Source of the DNA: Acidimicrobiales bacterium | Lineage (GTDB): Bacteria > Actinomycetota > Acidimicrobiia > Acidimicrobiales > Iamiaceae | DNA length: 42,468 nt | NCBI GenBank assembly: GCA_030447445.1 | Contig: JAUJOW010000010.1 | Span: 59,909 to 102,376, forward strand | Reading direction: 5' to 3' | Shown here: piece after piece, positions 11,246 to 19,519 of the stretch | How positions within the stretch are numbered: position 1 is the first letter of the stretch | How the letters are laid out: the number at the start of each line of letters is the position of its first letter | Made by a program: the position numbers and the translations under genes | The notes under the pieces: model-generated | Databases searched by the model: none | The model's input: only the letters and a program-made list of their open reading frames with translations | What the model was told of the DNA's origin: nothing

Positions 11246-11815
11246 TCAGGCGCCGGCTGCCCATCCCCGGCGGCGGACCTCGTACAGGGCGATGGCGGCG
11301 GCGGTGGCGACGTTCAAGGAACCGATGCGCCCCAGTTGGGGGATGAAGGCAACCTCGTCGCAACGCTCGAGGCAGGCGGCGGTCAGGCCCCGGTCCTCGT
11401 GGCCGAGGGCAAGGCAGACTTCGCCGTCGAGGCCGGCCCGGTGGAGAGGGACGGCACCCTCGGCCAGCTCGATGCCGACCACCCGATAGCCGTCGGCACG
11501 GGCGGCGGAGACGCCGGCGCCGGCATCCTCCACCACGGTCCAGGTCAGGTAGCGCTCCGACCCGAGCGCCGTCTTGCGGGCGCGGGCGTGGGTCGGCGAC
11601 GCCGTGGAACCGGCCAGCCAAAGGTGGTCGACCCGCAGGGCAGCGGCGGTGCGCACGATCGCCCCCACGTTGAAGGGGGTGGCGACGTTGTCGAGCAGGA
11701 GTGAGACCCGTCCCGGGGTCCGCCGTCGCCAGTCCCGGTGCAGCCGCTTCAGGTCGGTGTTGCCCAGCGGCTTGCCGGTCAAGGTCTCACCGATCGCGGG
11801 AGGCTCGGGCGACAT
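11246..11815 (-). CDS. TrmH/SpoU-family RNA 2'-O-methyltransferase
   Basis: A small SPOUT methyltransferase of 189 residues that should methylate a ribose in tRNA or rRNA using S-adenosylmethionine. The three family motifs are NVGAIVRTA, LALGHEDRGL and GSLNVATAAAIALYE, which form the trefoil knot. There is no N-terminal substrate-binding L30-like domain, so it is a minimal form. The ATG at 11815 lies 29 bases inside the end of the upstream rsmC-like gene, so both are probably one transcript. It converges on priA with a 4-base gap. The exact target cannot be told from sequence. Confidence 0.85.
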   Translation of the reverse strand: MSPEPPAIGETLTGKPLGNTDLKRLHRDWRRRTPGRVSLLLDNVATPFNVGAIVRTAAALRVDHLWLAGSTASPTHARARKTALGSERYLTWTVVEDAGAGVSAARADGYRVVGIELAEGAVPLHRAGLDGEVCLALGHEDRGLTAACLERCDEVAFIPQLGRIGSLNVATAAAIALYEVRRRGWAAGA

Positions 11816-12410
11816 CGAGGAGGCGGTACCCCATCCGGGCGCCCCGGCGCTCGACGGCCCAGCCTTCGTTGACCAGCCAGCGGGCCAGCGAGTCGGCGCC
11901 GAGGTGCTTCTGCACCACGAGGTGGGCAGCCCCTCCATCGGCCAGCCGTCCGAGCCAGCGGTGCAGCAGGTCGTGGAGGGCGGCCTTGCCCACGCGGATC
12001 GGGGGGTTGGACCAGATCCCGGCGAAGGCCACGGTCTCGGGGACGGCGTCGGGGGTCAGTGCCCGCACCCGGTCCCCCACCCCGGCGGCGGCGGCGTTGA
12101 CGGCGCAGAGCTCCACGGCCCGCTCGTTGACGTCGACGGCCCACACCGTCGCCTGCGGCGCCCGCCGGGCGAGCACGACGGCGATGGGCCCGTAGCCGCA
12201 CCCGAGGTCGAGGAGGTCGACCGCACCGTCCGGGGGCGCAGGACCGTCGAGGAGCAACAGCTTGGTCCCCGGGTCGACCCCGGCACCGGCGAACACCCCG
12301 CGGTCGGTGACCAGGTCGAGCCGCCCGTCGGGGAGCGCCAGGGCCACCGTCCGCCGCTTCGACGCAGTCCCCGGCTTCGCATCGAAGTAGTGGGGTGGAC
12401 CGGGCTCCAC
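11787..12410 (-). CDS. Class I SAM-dependent methyltransferase, RsmC-like
   Basis: A 207-residue protein resembling the small actinobacterial homologues of 16S rRNA guanine-N2 methyltransferase. It begins PHYFDAKPGTASKRR and DLVTDRGVFAG, then shows SAM-binding motif I DLGCGYGPIAV, the acidic AVDVNERAVELC, and catalytic NPPI in IWSNPPIRVGK. The GTG at 12410 is chosen because the conserved HYF begins 6 residues later and a TACCGT -10 box lies 7 bases upstream. Longer upstream frames on this strand are the shadow of def. It is followed, with overlap, by the SpoU gene. The exact base methylated is inferred. Confidence 0.82.
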   Translation of the reverse strand: MEPGPPHYFDAKPGTASKRRTVALALPDGRLDLVTDRGVFAGAGVDPGTKLLLLDGPAPPDGAVDLLDLGCGYGPIAVVLARRAPQATVWAVDVNERAVELCAVNAAAAGVGDRVRALTPDAVPETVAFAGIWSNPPIRVGKAALHDLLHRWLGRLADGGAAHLVVQKHLGADSLARWLVNEGWAVERRGARMGYRLLDVARASRDR

Positions 12411-12417
12411 CGACCTG

Positions 12418-12423
12418 ACGGTA
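12418..12423 (-). promoter_or_regulatory. -10 box of leaderless promoter for the rsmC-like gene
   Basis: TACCGT on the minus strand, 7 bases before the GTG at 12410. The divergent def promoter lies 55 bases away. Confidence 0.5.
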
Positions 12424-12478
12424 CTTCGACGGCCCGATCGTCGAGCGGCCGGACGACGTCGGCGGCGCCGACGGCCGT

Positions 12479-12484
12479 TAGCCT
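12479..12484 (+). promoter_or_regulatory. -10 box of leaderless promoter for def
   Basis: TAGCCT followed by 7 bases and the ATG of def at 12492. There is no ribosome-binding site before the ATG. Confidence 0.55.
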
Positions 12485-12491
12485 TGCCGTG

Positions 12492-13025
12492 ATGGCCCCC
12501 TACGAGATCCGCCTCATCGGCGACCCGGTGCTGCGCCAGCGGGCGACCGAGGTCACTGAGATCGACGGACGGCTGGCAGCGCTGGCCGAGGACATGGTCG
12601 CCACCATGTACGAAGCCCCCGGAGCCGGCCTGGCCGCTCCCCAGGTCGGCGTCCAGAAGCGAATGTTCGTCTACGACCTGCACGACGAGACCGGCGCCCA
12701 CACCATCGTCAACCCGGTCATCAGCGAGAGCCGCGGAGAGTTCACCTTCGAGGAGGGGTGCCTGTCGGTGCCGGGGTTGACGTGGGAGATCGTCCGGCCC
12801 GATGAGCTGCACATCACCGGCTACGACCTCGACGGCAACGAGATCTCCATCGAGGCCGGCGGGTACGCCGGCCGGGTGTTCCAGCACGAGCTCGACCACC
12901 TCGACGGTGTGCTGCTCGTCGAGCGGCTCGACGCCGATCAGCGTCGGCAGGCCAAGCGAGCCGTCCGGGAGATGCTGATGGCTCGGCAGGACGAGCGGTC
13001 GTCGCCGGGCCTCTCCTTCGGCTGA
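12492..13025 (+). CDS. def: Peptide deformylase
   Basis: Removes the formyl group from the N-terminal methionine of new proteins. The 177 residues carry all three metal-site motifs: GAGLAAPQVG at 44-53, EGCLS with Cys90, and QHELDHLDG with His132, Glu133 and His136. The ATG at 12492 is set by MAPYEIRLIGDPVLR, the normal beginning, and by the leaderless -10 box. The adjacent fmt gene (3-base gap) adds the formyl group to initiator tRNA, so the two enzymes of the formyl cycle are made together. Confidence 0.96.
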   Translation: MAPYEIRLIGDPVLRQRATEVTEIDGRLAALAEDMVATMYEAPGAGLAAPQVGVQKRMFVYDLHDETGAHTIVNPVISESRGEFTFEEGCLSVPGLTWEIVRPDELHITGYDLDGNEISIEAGGYAGRVFQHELDHLDGVLLVERLDADQRRQAKRAVREMLMARQDERSSPGLSFG

Positions 13026-13028
13026 CGG

Positions 13029-13919
13029 GTGGCGGCGCAGGCACCGGCTCACCCCGAGCGCCTCGTCTACCTCGGTACGCCGGCGGCGGCGGTACCCCCC
13101 TTGCAGGCCCTGGTGGCCGCCGGCTTCGACATCACGCTCGTGGTGTCCCGCGCCGATGCCAGGCGGGGCCGGGGCGAGGCCATGACGCCGTCACCGGTCA
13201 AGCAGGCGGCACTCGAGCTGGACCTCCCCGTCACGTCGTCGGTCGAGGCCGTCACCGAGGCCGGGGCCGACCTCGGTGTGGTGGTGGCCTACGGACGCAT
13301 CATCGGGCCGGCCGTGCTCGAGCAGCTGGCAATGGTCAACCTGCACTTCTCGCTGCTGCCCCGGTGGCGGGGTGCGGCACCGGTGGAGCGGGCCATCCTG
13401 GCCGGCGACGAGCGCACCGGTGTGTGCGTCATGGCCGTCGAGGAAGGCCTCGACACCGGCGGGGTCTACGCCCGTGAGGTGGTGGTGATCGACCCCGAGG
13501 AGACCGCCGAGGAGCTGCGGGCCCGACTGGTCGGCGTCGGCACCGGGCTGCTGGTCGACACGCTCACCGGTGGCCTGGGCCAGCCGGTGCCCCAGACCGG
13601 GGAGGTCACCTACGCCGAGAAGCCCGGCCCCGCCGACCGATGGCTCGACTGGTCCCGCCCGGCCGTCGAGCTGCACCGGGTGGTGCGGGTCGGCGGCGCC
13701 ACCACCACCTTCCGGGGCACCGGGCTCAAGGTGTGGCGGGCCCGACCGTCGCCGTCGCCGGCTCCAGGTCCTCCCGGCGCCATGGCGGGCACCACGGTGG
13801 CCACCGGCGAGGGCGCGCTCGAGCTGGTCGAGGTGCAACCCGACGGGCGAGCCCGCATACCGGCACCGGCCTGGGCCAACGGCGCCCGACCATCGCCGAG
13901 CGATCGGCTGGGCTCGTGA
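13029..13919 (+). CDS. fmt: Methionyl-tRNA formyltransferase
   Basis: Transfers a formyl group from 10-formyl-tetrahydrofolate to Met-tRNA for initiation. The 296 residues show the hydrolase-fold catalytic set Asn104 and His106 in VNLHFSLLPRWRGAAPV and Asp142 in EGLDTGGVYA. The C-terminal tRNA-binding domain (about 200-290) is short and contains a proline/serine-rich linker. It starts with GTG 3 bases after def and ends in a GTGA overlap with rsmB, giving a def-fmt-rsmB operon. Confidence 0.94.
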   Translation: MAAQAPAHPERLVYLGTPAAAVPPLQALVAAGFDITLVVSRADARRGRGEAMTPSPVKQAALELDLPVTSSVEAVTEAGADLGVVVAYGRIIGPAVLEQLAMVNLHFSLLPRWRGAAPVERAILAGDERTGVCVMAVEEGLDTGGVYAREVVVIDPEETAEELRARLVGVGTGLLVDTLTGGLGQPVPQTGEVTYAEKPGPADRWLDWSRPAVELHRVVRVGGATTTFRGTGLKVWRARPSPSPAPGPPGAMAGTTVATGEGALELVEVQPDGRARIPAPAWANGARPSPSDRLGS

Positions 13920-15106
13920 CGGTGCCGGACCGTCCGGAGGCGGAAGACGATGACGGCGGCGGCGGGGTCGGAGACCGCCGGGCGGCGGTGGATGCCCGAC
14001 GGGTGGCGATCGACGCCCTGGTGCGCATCGACGCGGATGGTGCCTACGCCAACCTCGTCCTCCCGTCGCTGCTGGCCCGATCCCGTCTCGACGAGCGCGA
14101 CCGGGCCTTCGTCACCACGCTGGTGTACGGCACCGCCCGGATGCGCCGGGCCTGCGACTGGCTGGTCGACCGGTTCGTGCTGCGAGCGCTCGACCCGCCC
14201 ACCCGGGCCGCCCTGCGCATCGGTGCCTACCAACTCGCCTTCCTCGGCACACCGCCCCACGCCGCCGTCAGCGCCACCGTCGGCGCCGTCCCCCGGCGGA
14301 CCAGCGGCCTGGTCAACGCCGTGCTCCGCCGGGTGGCCGGTGCCGAGCTGGACTGGCCCGACCGTGCCACCCGGCTGAGCTACCCGGACTGGGTGGTCGA
14401 GCGCCTGGAGGCCGACCTCGGCGAGGACACCGCGGCCGCCGCCCTGGCGGCCATGAACGAGCCTGCGGCCGCCACCGAGCGGCCCGACGGGTACACCCAG
14501 GACCTCGCCTCCCAGTGGGTGGCCGAGCTGGTCGGGGCCGAAATCGGGGGACGGGTCGTGGACCTGTGCGCCGCCCCGGGGGGCAAGGCCACCGCACTGG
14601 CCGCCACCGGCGCGAAGGTGGTGGCCGCCGACCGGCGGACGTCACGAGCCGGCCTGGTCGTGGCCAACGCCGAGCGGGTCGGTGTGGCCGACCGGGTGGC
14701 GGTGGTGACCGCCGACGGGCGCTTCCCGCCGTTGCGGCCCGGTACGGCCGACCGGGTGCTCGTCGACGCCCCCTGCAGCGGGCTGGGAGCGCTCCGGCGC
14801 CGTCCCGACGCCCGCTGGCGGGTCGAGGCCGATGCCGTCGATCGGCTGGCCGCCCTGCAGCGGGCGTTGCTCGAGGGCGGGGCGGCGCTGGTGGGCGCCG
14901 GTGGGGTGCTGGTGTACAGCGTGTGCACGATGACCGTGGCCGAGACCTGCGCCGTGGCCGGCGCCCTCGGTGCCGCCCACCCCGACCTCGAGCCTGTGCC
15001 TGCGCCCGGTGCGCCGTGGCGGCCCTGGGGCAGCGGAGCGCTGCTGCTGCCCCAGGACGCCGGCACCGACGGCATGGCCCTCTTCCGCTGGCGCCGCCGC
15101 CCCTGA
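13916..15106 (+). CDS. rsmB: 16S rRNA (cytosine-C5) methyltransferase RsmB, shortened
   Basis: Methylates a cytosine of 16S rRNA using S-adenosylmethionine. An N-terminal NusB-like domain (about 25-160) is followed by a Rossmann domain with VDLCAAPGGKA near 214, DAPCSGLGALRRRPD with one catalytic cysteine near 287 and VYSVCTMT with motif-VI Cys near 335. The product is 396 residues where about 430-450 is usual: NEPAAATERPDGYTQDLASQ runs almost directly from the NEP motif to the catalytic core, so most of the RNA-binding insert usually found there is absent. The GTG start overlaps the fmt stop by four bases. Confidence 0.9.
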   Translation: MTVPDRPEAEDDDGGGGVGDRRAAVDARRVAIDALVRIDADGAYANLVLPSLLARSRLDERDRAFVTTLVYGTARMRRACDWLVDRFVLRALDPPTRAALRIGAYQLAFLGTPPHAAVSATVGAVPRRTSGLVNAVLRRVAGAELDWPDRATRLSYPDWVVERLEADLGEDTAAAALAAMNEPAAATERPDGYTQDLASQWVAELVGAEIGGRVVDLCAAPGGKATALAATGAKVVAADRRTSRAGLVVANAERVGVADRVAVVTADGRFPPLRPGTADRVLVDAPCSGLGALRRRPDARWRVEADAVDRLAALQRALLEGGAALVGAGGVLVYSVCTMTVAETCAVAGALGAAHPDLEPVPAPGAPWRPWGSGALLLPQDAGTDGMALFRWRRRP

Positions 15107-15162
15107 ACCCCCGTCGAACGGGCCGGCTGGCGATCGGGAGCGATTCGGCGTCGATTCGCCGC

Positions 15163-15215
15163 CCGGTCGTGTGGGTCGGGTCCCTCGGCTTCCGAGGGTG
15201 GGAGCCCTTGGGTTG
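15163..15215. repeat. Tandem hairpin repeat, copy 1
   Basis: A 53-base unit beginning CCGGTCGTGTGGGTCGGG and ending GGAGCCCTTGGGTTG. It differs from copy 2 at one base. It contains the hairpin CCCTCGG-CTT-CCGAGGG. It lies after rsmB and may terminate that operon; there is no T tract. Confidence 0.75.
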
Positions 15216-15224
15216 TGTGGTCCG

Positions 15225-15277
15225 CCGGTCGTGTGGGTCGGGGCCCTCGGCTTCCGAGGGTGGGAGCCCTTGGGTTG
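15225..15277. repeat. Tandem hairpin repeat, copy 2
   Basis: The second copy of the 53-base unit, 62 bases downstream of the first, with the same CCCTCGG-CTT-CCGAGGG hairpin. The flanks of the pair carry GATTCGCCG-like and GCCGATTCG-like sequence. No coding signal is seen in 15107-15334. Confidence 0.75.
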
Positions 15278-15334
15278 CCGCCCCGCCGATTCGGTGTCGG
15301 CTCACTGACGCCCGGTCCAGGGCCAGCGTCGCCG

Positions 15335-15340
15335 TAGTGT
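15335..15340 (+). promoter_or_regulatory. -10 box of leaderless promoter for the mogA/moaB-like gene
   Basis: TAGTGT, then 6 bases, then the GTG start at 15347. There is no ribosome-binding site. Confidence 0.55.
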
Positions 15341-15346
15341 CGAGCC

Positions 15347-15832
15347 GTGTCCGACCAACGGCCTCGGGAGCTGCGGGCCCGCATCCTCGTGGTGTCCGAC
15401 GGCGTGGCCGACGGGACCCGGGAGGACCTGGGGGGACCGCTGCTGCGGGACCGACTGGCCGATGCCGGGTTCGCCGTCGATCGCGCCGAGACCACGCCCG
15501 ATGGGATCGATGCCGTTGCCGCCGCCCTCACCATGCTGACCGCCGGCTTCGCCGGTCTGGTCGTCACCACTGGGGGCACCGGCTTCGGTCCCCGTGACCT
15601 CACCCCGGAGGGCACCCGGGCGGTCATCGACCGCGACGCCCCCGGTCTGGCCGAGGCCATGCGCCTTGCCCACCCACTCGGGCGGCTGTCCCGTGCCATC
15701 GCCGGCTCGGCCGGTGCGGCCCTCGTGCTCAACCTGCCCGGCTCGCCGACGGGGGCGGTCGAGTGCCTCGACGCCGTGCTCGACGTGGTCCCCCACGCCC
15801 TCGACCTCCTCGCCGGCGGCCACCCCCACTGA
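15347..15832 (+). CDS. Molybdopterin adenylyltransferase family protein (MogA/MoaB-like)
   Basis: A 161-residue single-domain protein of the MoCF-binding family. Members adenylate molybdopterin during molybdenum cofactor synthesis. Family marks are ILVVSDGVADGTREDLGGP, LVVTTGGTGFGPRDLTPEGT at about 71-90 and ALVLNLPGSPTGAVECLDAV. MogA and MoaB subtypes are hard to separate by eye. It is expressed alone from a leaderless promoter and sits between rsmB and the riboflavin operon, with no other molybdenum genes in the window. Confidence 0.85.
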   Translation: MSDQRPRELRARILVVSDGVADGTREDLGGPLLRDRLADAGFAVDRAETTPDGIDAVAAALTMLTAGFAGLVVTTGGTGFGPRDLTPEGTRAVIDRDAPGLAEAMRLAHPLGRLSRAIAGSAGAALVLNLPGSPTGAVECLDAVLDVVPHALDLLAGGHPH

Positions 15833-15905
15833 ACCCGACGGCGGCCGCCGGCGCCCCGGAACACCGGTGACCGGGGGCACGTGGCTCGTCGTGGGGGTCG
15901 GCTTC

Positions 15906-15911
15906 TAGACT
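15906..15911 (+). promoter_or_regulatory. -10 box of the riboflavin operon promoter
   Basis: TAGACT, about 38 bases before the FMN aptamer. Transcription would begin near 15918 and run into the riboswitch. No convincing -35 box is seen. Confidence 0.5.
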
Positions 15912-15948
15912 GACCGGTCAAGAACCAGACCAGAGACACAAGACCGCC

Positions 15949-16096
15949 CCCTCGCGGGGTCGAGGGTGAGAGTCCCGACCGGCGGTGAGAGCCCGCGAAC
16001 CCGGTCCTTCGGGCCCGGGCCGACCCGGTGGAACCCCGGGGCCGACGGTGTTCCGTCCGGCGAGAGCCGGTCGGTGAGTCCGGATGGGAGCGAGGG
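15949..16096 (+). ncRNA. FMN riboswitch (RFN element)
   Basis: Senses flavin mononucleotide and lowers rib expression when it is plentiful. Conserved RFN segments occur in order: GAGGGTGAGAGTCCCGACC, GGCGGTGAGAGCCCGCGAAC, GCCGACCCGGTGGAACCCC, GGGGCCGACGGT and GGTGAGTCCGGATGGGAG. The closing stem P1 is a perfect 7-base pair set, CCCTCGC at 15949-15955 with GCGAGGG at 16090-16096. It lies directly upstream of ribD-ribE-ribBA-ribH, the expected target. Confidence 0.95.
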
Positions 16097-16126
16097 TGCG
16101 CGCCGGCACGAGCGACGCGCCTCCGC

Positions 16127-16140
16127 GCTCCGAGAGGAGC
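16127..16140 (+). promoter_or_regulatory. Hairpin sequestering the ribD ribosome-binding site
   Basis: GCTCC-GAGA-GGAGC forms a five-pair stem capped by a GNRA tetraloop. Its 3' arm is the GGAG Shine-Dalgarno sequence (16136-16139), four bases before the ribD ATG. This suggests the riboswitch acts on translation initiation. No T-tract terminator is seen between aptamer and ATG. Confidence 0.6.
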
Positions 16141-16143
16141 AGG

Positions 16144-17172
16144 ATGGACGACGTCGAGGCGATGCAGCGGGCCCTCGAGTTGGCTGGGTCGGTCCGGGCC
16201 GTCACCTCGCCGAACCCGTGGGTGGGTTCGGTCGTGGCCACCCCGGGCGGGGAGATCTTCGAGGGGGCCACCGCACCGCCGGGCGGCCCCCATGCCGAGG
16301 TGGCGGCGCTGGCCGAGGCCGGCGCTCGCGCCCGGGGGGGCACCCTCTACGCCACCCTCGAACCCTGCGCCCACCACGGGCGCACCCCGCCCTGCGTCGA
16401 GGCCATCCTCGCCGCCGGCATCGCCCGGGTGGTCATCGCCACCGGCGACCCGGACCCGCACGTCGCCGGCCGTGGCCTCGCCCAACTGCGCGCCGCCGGC
16501 ATCACCGTCGACGTGGGACTGCTGGCCGACCGGGCCGAGCGCCAGCTCGCCCCCTACCTGAAGCACCGTCGCACCGGGCGCCCATGGGTGGTGCTGAAGC
16601 TCGCCGCCACCCTCGACGGCGGCAGCGCCGCCCCCGACGGCACCAGCCGGTGGATCACCGGCCCGACGGCCCGAGCCGACGTCCACCGCCTCCGAGCCGA
16701 GAGCGACGCCGTGCTGGTGGGCGCGGGCACGGTGCGGTCCGACGATCCCGAGCTCACCGTGCGCCGGCCCGACGTGGCCGCCGACCGCCAACCCCTGCGG
16801 GTGGTGCTGGGCCGGGTCGCCCCCGAGGCCAGGGTCCAACCCTGCCTGGAGCTCGACGGGGACCTCGGTGAGGTGCTCGACACGCTCGGCGGCAAGGGCG
16901 TCATCCAGGTGCTGGTCGAGGGCGGGGCCACCGTGGCCGGCGCCTTTCACCGGGCCGGGCTGGTCGACCGCTACGTGGTCTACCTGGCCCCCGCCCTCTT
17001 CGGCGGTGAGGACGCCCGTGGTCTGCTCGCCGGCCCCGGCGCCGCCACCGTCGGCGACCTCTGGCGGGGCCGCATGGTCGACGTCCAACCCCTCGGCGAC
17101 GACCTCCGCATCGACTTCGAGGGCCTCCGCGACGACCTCCCGAACCTCGAGGACCGAGGAGCAGCGAGCTGA
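16144..17172 (+). CDS. ribD: Bifunctional riboflavin deaminase/reductase RibD
   Basis: Carries out the deamination and side-chain reduction that follow the GTP cyclohydrolase II step of riboflavin synthesis. Residues 1-145 are the zinc deaminase: His50 and Glu52 in PHAEVAAL, Cys75 and Cys84 in LEPCAHHGRTPPC. Residues about 150-342 are the reductase (GRPWVVLKLAATLDG, RWITGPTARADVHRLRA, VLVEGGATVAGAF). The ATG at 16144 is chosen because GAGAGGAGC lies just upstream and the deaminase begins there; an ATG at 16084 lies inside the riboswitch. The stop overlaps ribE as TGATG. Confidence 0.95.
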   Translation: MDDVEAMQRALELAGSVRAVTSPNPWVGSVVATPGGEIFEGATAPPGGPHAEVAALAEAGARARGGTLYATLEPCAHHGRTPPCVEAILAAGIARVVIATGDPDPHVAGRGLAQLRAAGITVDVGLLADRAERQLAPYLKHRRTGRPWVVLKLAATLDGGSAAPDGTSRWITGPTARADVHRLRAESDAVLVGAGTVRSDDPELTVRRPDVAADRQPLRVVLGRVAPEARVQPCLELDGDLGEVLDTLGGKGVIQVLVEGGATVAGAFHRAGLVDRYVVYLAPALFGGEDARGLLAGPGAATVGDLWRGRMVDVQPLGDDLRIDFEGLRDDLPNLEDRGAAS

Positions 17173-17756
17173 TGTTCACCGGCATCGTCGAGGAGCTGGG
17201 CACCCTGGCCGAGCGGGACGGGGGGCGGGTCCGCATCAGCGCGACCACCGTGATCGACGGCCTGGCCGTGGGTGACTCGATCGCCGTCAACGGGTGCTGT
17301 GTGACCGCGGTGGCCGCCGGCGACGGGTGGTGGGAGGCAGACCTGACCGACGAGACGTTCTCCCGCACCAACCTCGGCGACCTGTCCCCTGGGGACGGCG
17401 TCCACCTGGAGCGGGCCGTGCGCCTCACCGACCGGCTCGGCGGCCACATCGTGCAGGGCCACGTCGACGCCGTCGGCGAGATCGTCGAGCCCGCCCCCGA
17501 CCTCCGCGTGCGGATGCCGGCCGACCTGCTCCGCTACGTCGTGCCCAAGGGCTCGATCACCGTAGACGGGGTCAGCCTCACCGTGGTCGAGGTCACCGCC
17601 GACGGCTTCACCGTGGCCGTCATCCCCCACACCGCCGAGGCCACCACCCTCGGCCGCCGCCGTCCCGGCGACCGGGTCAACCTGGAGGTGGACGTGGTCG
17701 CCAAGTACGTGGAGCGCCTGGTGAGCCCCCACACCGAATCGAGGAGCGCCCCATGA
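17172..17756 (+). CDS. ribE: Riboflavin synthase alpha chain
   Basis: Dismutates two 6,7-dimethyl-8-ribityllumazine molecules to riboflavin and a pyrimidine. The 194 residues show two repeated lumazine-binding barrels: [12 protein letters not shown] with [11 protein letters not shown], then [15 protein letters not shown] with [11 protein letters not shown]. The ATG shares a base with the ribD stop, and its own stop overlaps ribBA as ATGA, so the operon is tightly coupled. Confidence 0.96.
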   Translation: MFTGIVEELGTLAERDGGRVRISATTVIDGLAVGDSIAVNGCCVTAVAAGDGWWEADLTDETFSRTNLGDLSPGDGVHLERAVRLTDRLGGHIVQGHVDAVGEIVEPAPDLRVRMPADLLRYVVPKGSITVDGVSLTVVEVTADGFTVAVIPHTAEATTLGRRRPGDRVNLEVDVVAKYVERLVSPHTESRSAP

Positions 17757-18982
17757 GCACCGAGCCCCAGACCACCTTCGCGTCCATCCCCGACGCCATC
17801 GCCGCCATCGGCCGGGGGGAGATCGTGGTCGTCGTCGACGACGAGGACCGCGAGAACGAGGGCGACCTGATCATGGCCGCCGAAGCCGCCACACCCGAGA
17901 AGATCGCCTTCTTCCTGCACCACACCTCAGGTGTCATCTGCGCCCCGGTCACACCCGATCGGGCCCGCCAGCTCGAGCTCACGCCGATGGTCGAGCAGAA
18001 CACCGAGAGCCAGCGCACGGCGTTCACGGTCAGCGTGGACTACCGCCACGGGACCACCACCGGCATCTCCGCCTACGACCGCACCGCCACCATCCAGTCC
18101 CTGGTCGATCCCGCCACCAAGGCCACCGACCTGCGCCGCCCCGGCCACATCTTCCCGCTCGAGGCCCGTGAGGGAGGCGTCCTGCGCCGGGCCGGACACA
18201 CCGAGGCCGCCGTCGACCTGGCCCGGATGGCGGGGCTCTACCCGGCCGGGGTCCTGTGCGAGATCGTCAACGCCAAGAAGGACGACATGGCCCGGGTGCC
18301 CGAGCTGCAGGACTTCTGCGAGGAGCACGGGCTGCTGATGATCTCGATCGCCGAGCTCATCCGCCACCGGCGCCAGCACGAGAAGCTGGTGAAGCGGGCG
18401 GCTGAGGCTCGCATCCCCACCCGGTGGGGGGACTTCACCGCCTACGTGTATGAGTCGCTGCTCGACCAGGAACAGCACGTGGCCCTGGTGAAGGGGGCGG
18501 TGCAGGGCGAGGACAACGTCCTCGTCCGGATGCACAGCGAGTGCCTGACCGGCGACGTGTTCGGGTCGCTGCGCTGCGACTGCGGGGTGCAGCTCGAGGC
18601 GGCCTTGGCCCTCATCGCCGACGCCAACCTCGGGGTGGTCGTCTACCTCCGGGGCCATGAGGGCCGCGGCATCGGCATCGGCCACAAGATGCGGGCCTAC
18701 ACCCTCCAGGACCAGGGCCGCGACACCGTGGACGCCAACGTCGACCTCGGCCTGCCCATCGACAGCCGCCAGTACGGCACCGGAGCGCAGATCCTCAACG
18801 ACCTCGGGATCACGACCATTCGACTGATCACCAACAACCCGGCCAAGTACGGGGGCCTCGAGGGCTTCGGGCTGGACATCGTCGAGCGGGTGCCGTCGAT
18901 GACCGCGCCCAACCCCGAGAACATCGCCTACCTCCGCACCAAGCGCGACCGCCTGGGCCACCTGCTCGAAGGCCTCGACTAG
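17753..18982 (+). CDS. ribBA: 3,4-dihydroxy-2-butanone-4-phosphate synthase / GTP cyclohydrolase II
   Basis: A fusion that feeds both branches of riboflavin synthesis. Residues 1-205 are RibB, with the acidic loop [22 protein letters not shown] and [16 protein letters not shown]. Residues 206-409 are RibA, with zinc ligands in [37 protein letters not shown] and [15 protein letters not shown]. Both active sites look intact. The ATG at 17753 overlaps the ribE stop. The stop lies 9 bases before ribH. Confidence 0.96.
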   Translation: MSTEPQTTFASIPDAIAAIGRGEIVVVVDDEDRENEGDLIMAAEAATPEKIAFFLHHTSGVICAPVTPDRARQLELTPMVEQNTESQRTAFTVSVDYRHGTTTGISAYDRTATIQSLVDPATKATDLRRPGHIFPLEAREGGVLRRAGHTEAAVDLARMAGLYPAGVLCEIVNAKKDDMARVPELQDFCEEHGLLMISIAELIRHRRQHEKLVKRAAEARIPTRWGDFTAYVYESLLDQEQHVALVKGAVQGEDNVLVRMHSECLTGDVFGSLRCDCGVQLEAALALIADANLGVVVYLRGHEGRGIGIGHKMRAYTLQDQGRDTVDANVDLGLPIDSRQYGTGAQILNDLGITTIRLITNNPAKYGGLEGFGLDIVERVPSMTAPNPENIAYLRTKRDRLGHLLEGLD

Positions 18983-18991
18983 TGCCGCCGC

Positions 18992-19519
18992 ATGGGTAGG
19001 GACGTGCCCGCCGCCGGGCGGGAGGCGCCCGAACTCGACGGGCGAGGCATGCGCATCGCCGTGATCTGCGGCCGGTTCAACGACCACGTGACGAGCCGCC
19101 TCCTCGAGGGGGTCGAGCGGCGGCTGCGCGACGCCGCGGTGGCCGATGGCGACGTGGCCGTCGAGTGGGTGCCGGGAGCGTTCGAGATCCCCTTGGCGGC
19201 CAAGGCGTTCGCGCAGTCCGGCGGGGTGGACGCCGTCATCGGCCTCGGGTGCGTGATCCGGGGCGAGACCACCCACTACGAGACCGTGGCCGGGGAGTGC
19301 GCGGCCGGCATCCAACGGGCCCAGCTCGACACCGGCGTGCCCGTCGTCTTCGGCGTGCTCACCACCGAGGACCTCGACCAGGCCCTGGCCCGCTCGCAGC
19401 CGGCCGGAGGCCACAACGTGGGGGAGGAGAGCGCCGCCGCCGCCATCGAGATGGTCGCCCTGCTCCGCCGGATCGGTGCGCCCCCACCCGTTCTGGGGCA
19501 GACCGCGGACCCCCTGTAG
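18992..19519 (+). CDS. ribH: 6,7-dimethyl-8-ribityllumazine synthase
   Basis: Condenses the RibB and RibD products into the lumazine precursor. The 175 residues show GRFNDHVTSRLL, VPGAFEIPLAAKAF, the catalytic His in RGETTHYETV and FGVLTTEDLDQALARS. The usual NKG near the C-terminus is NVG here, so a commonly conserved lysine is replaced by valine. The last ten or so residues (VLGQTADPL) and the stop codon are encoded by a dispersed palindromic repeat. The first 20 residues are an extra N-terminal tail; an internal ATG at 19049 (MRIAVICGR) is a possible alternative start. Confidence 0.94.
   Translation: MGRDVPAAGREAPELDGRGMRIAVICGRFNDHVTSRLLEGVERRLRDAAVADGDVAVEWVPGAFEIPLAAKAFAQSGGVDAVIGLGCVIRGETTHYETVAGECAAGIQRAQLDTGVPVVFGVLTTEDLDQALARSQPAGGHNVGEESAAAAIEMVALLRRIGAPPPVLGQTADPL

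Noticed and set aside
15163..15277. CRISPR array
   Set aside because: Only two copies, no regular unique spacers and no cas genes.
14380..17088. Long minus-strand open frame across rsmB, the repeats and ribD
   Set aside because: Crosses the riboswitch and tandem repeats and has no domain; plus-strand genes explain the region.
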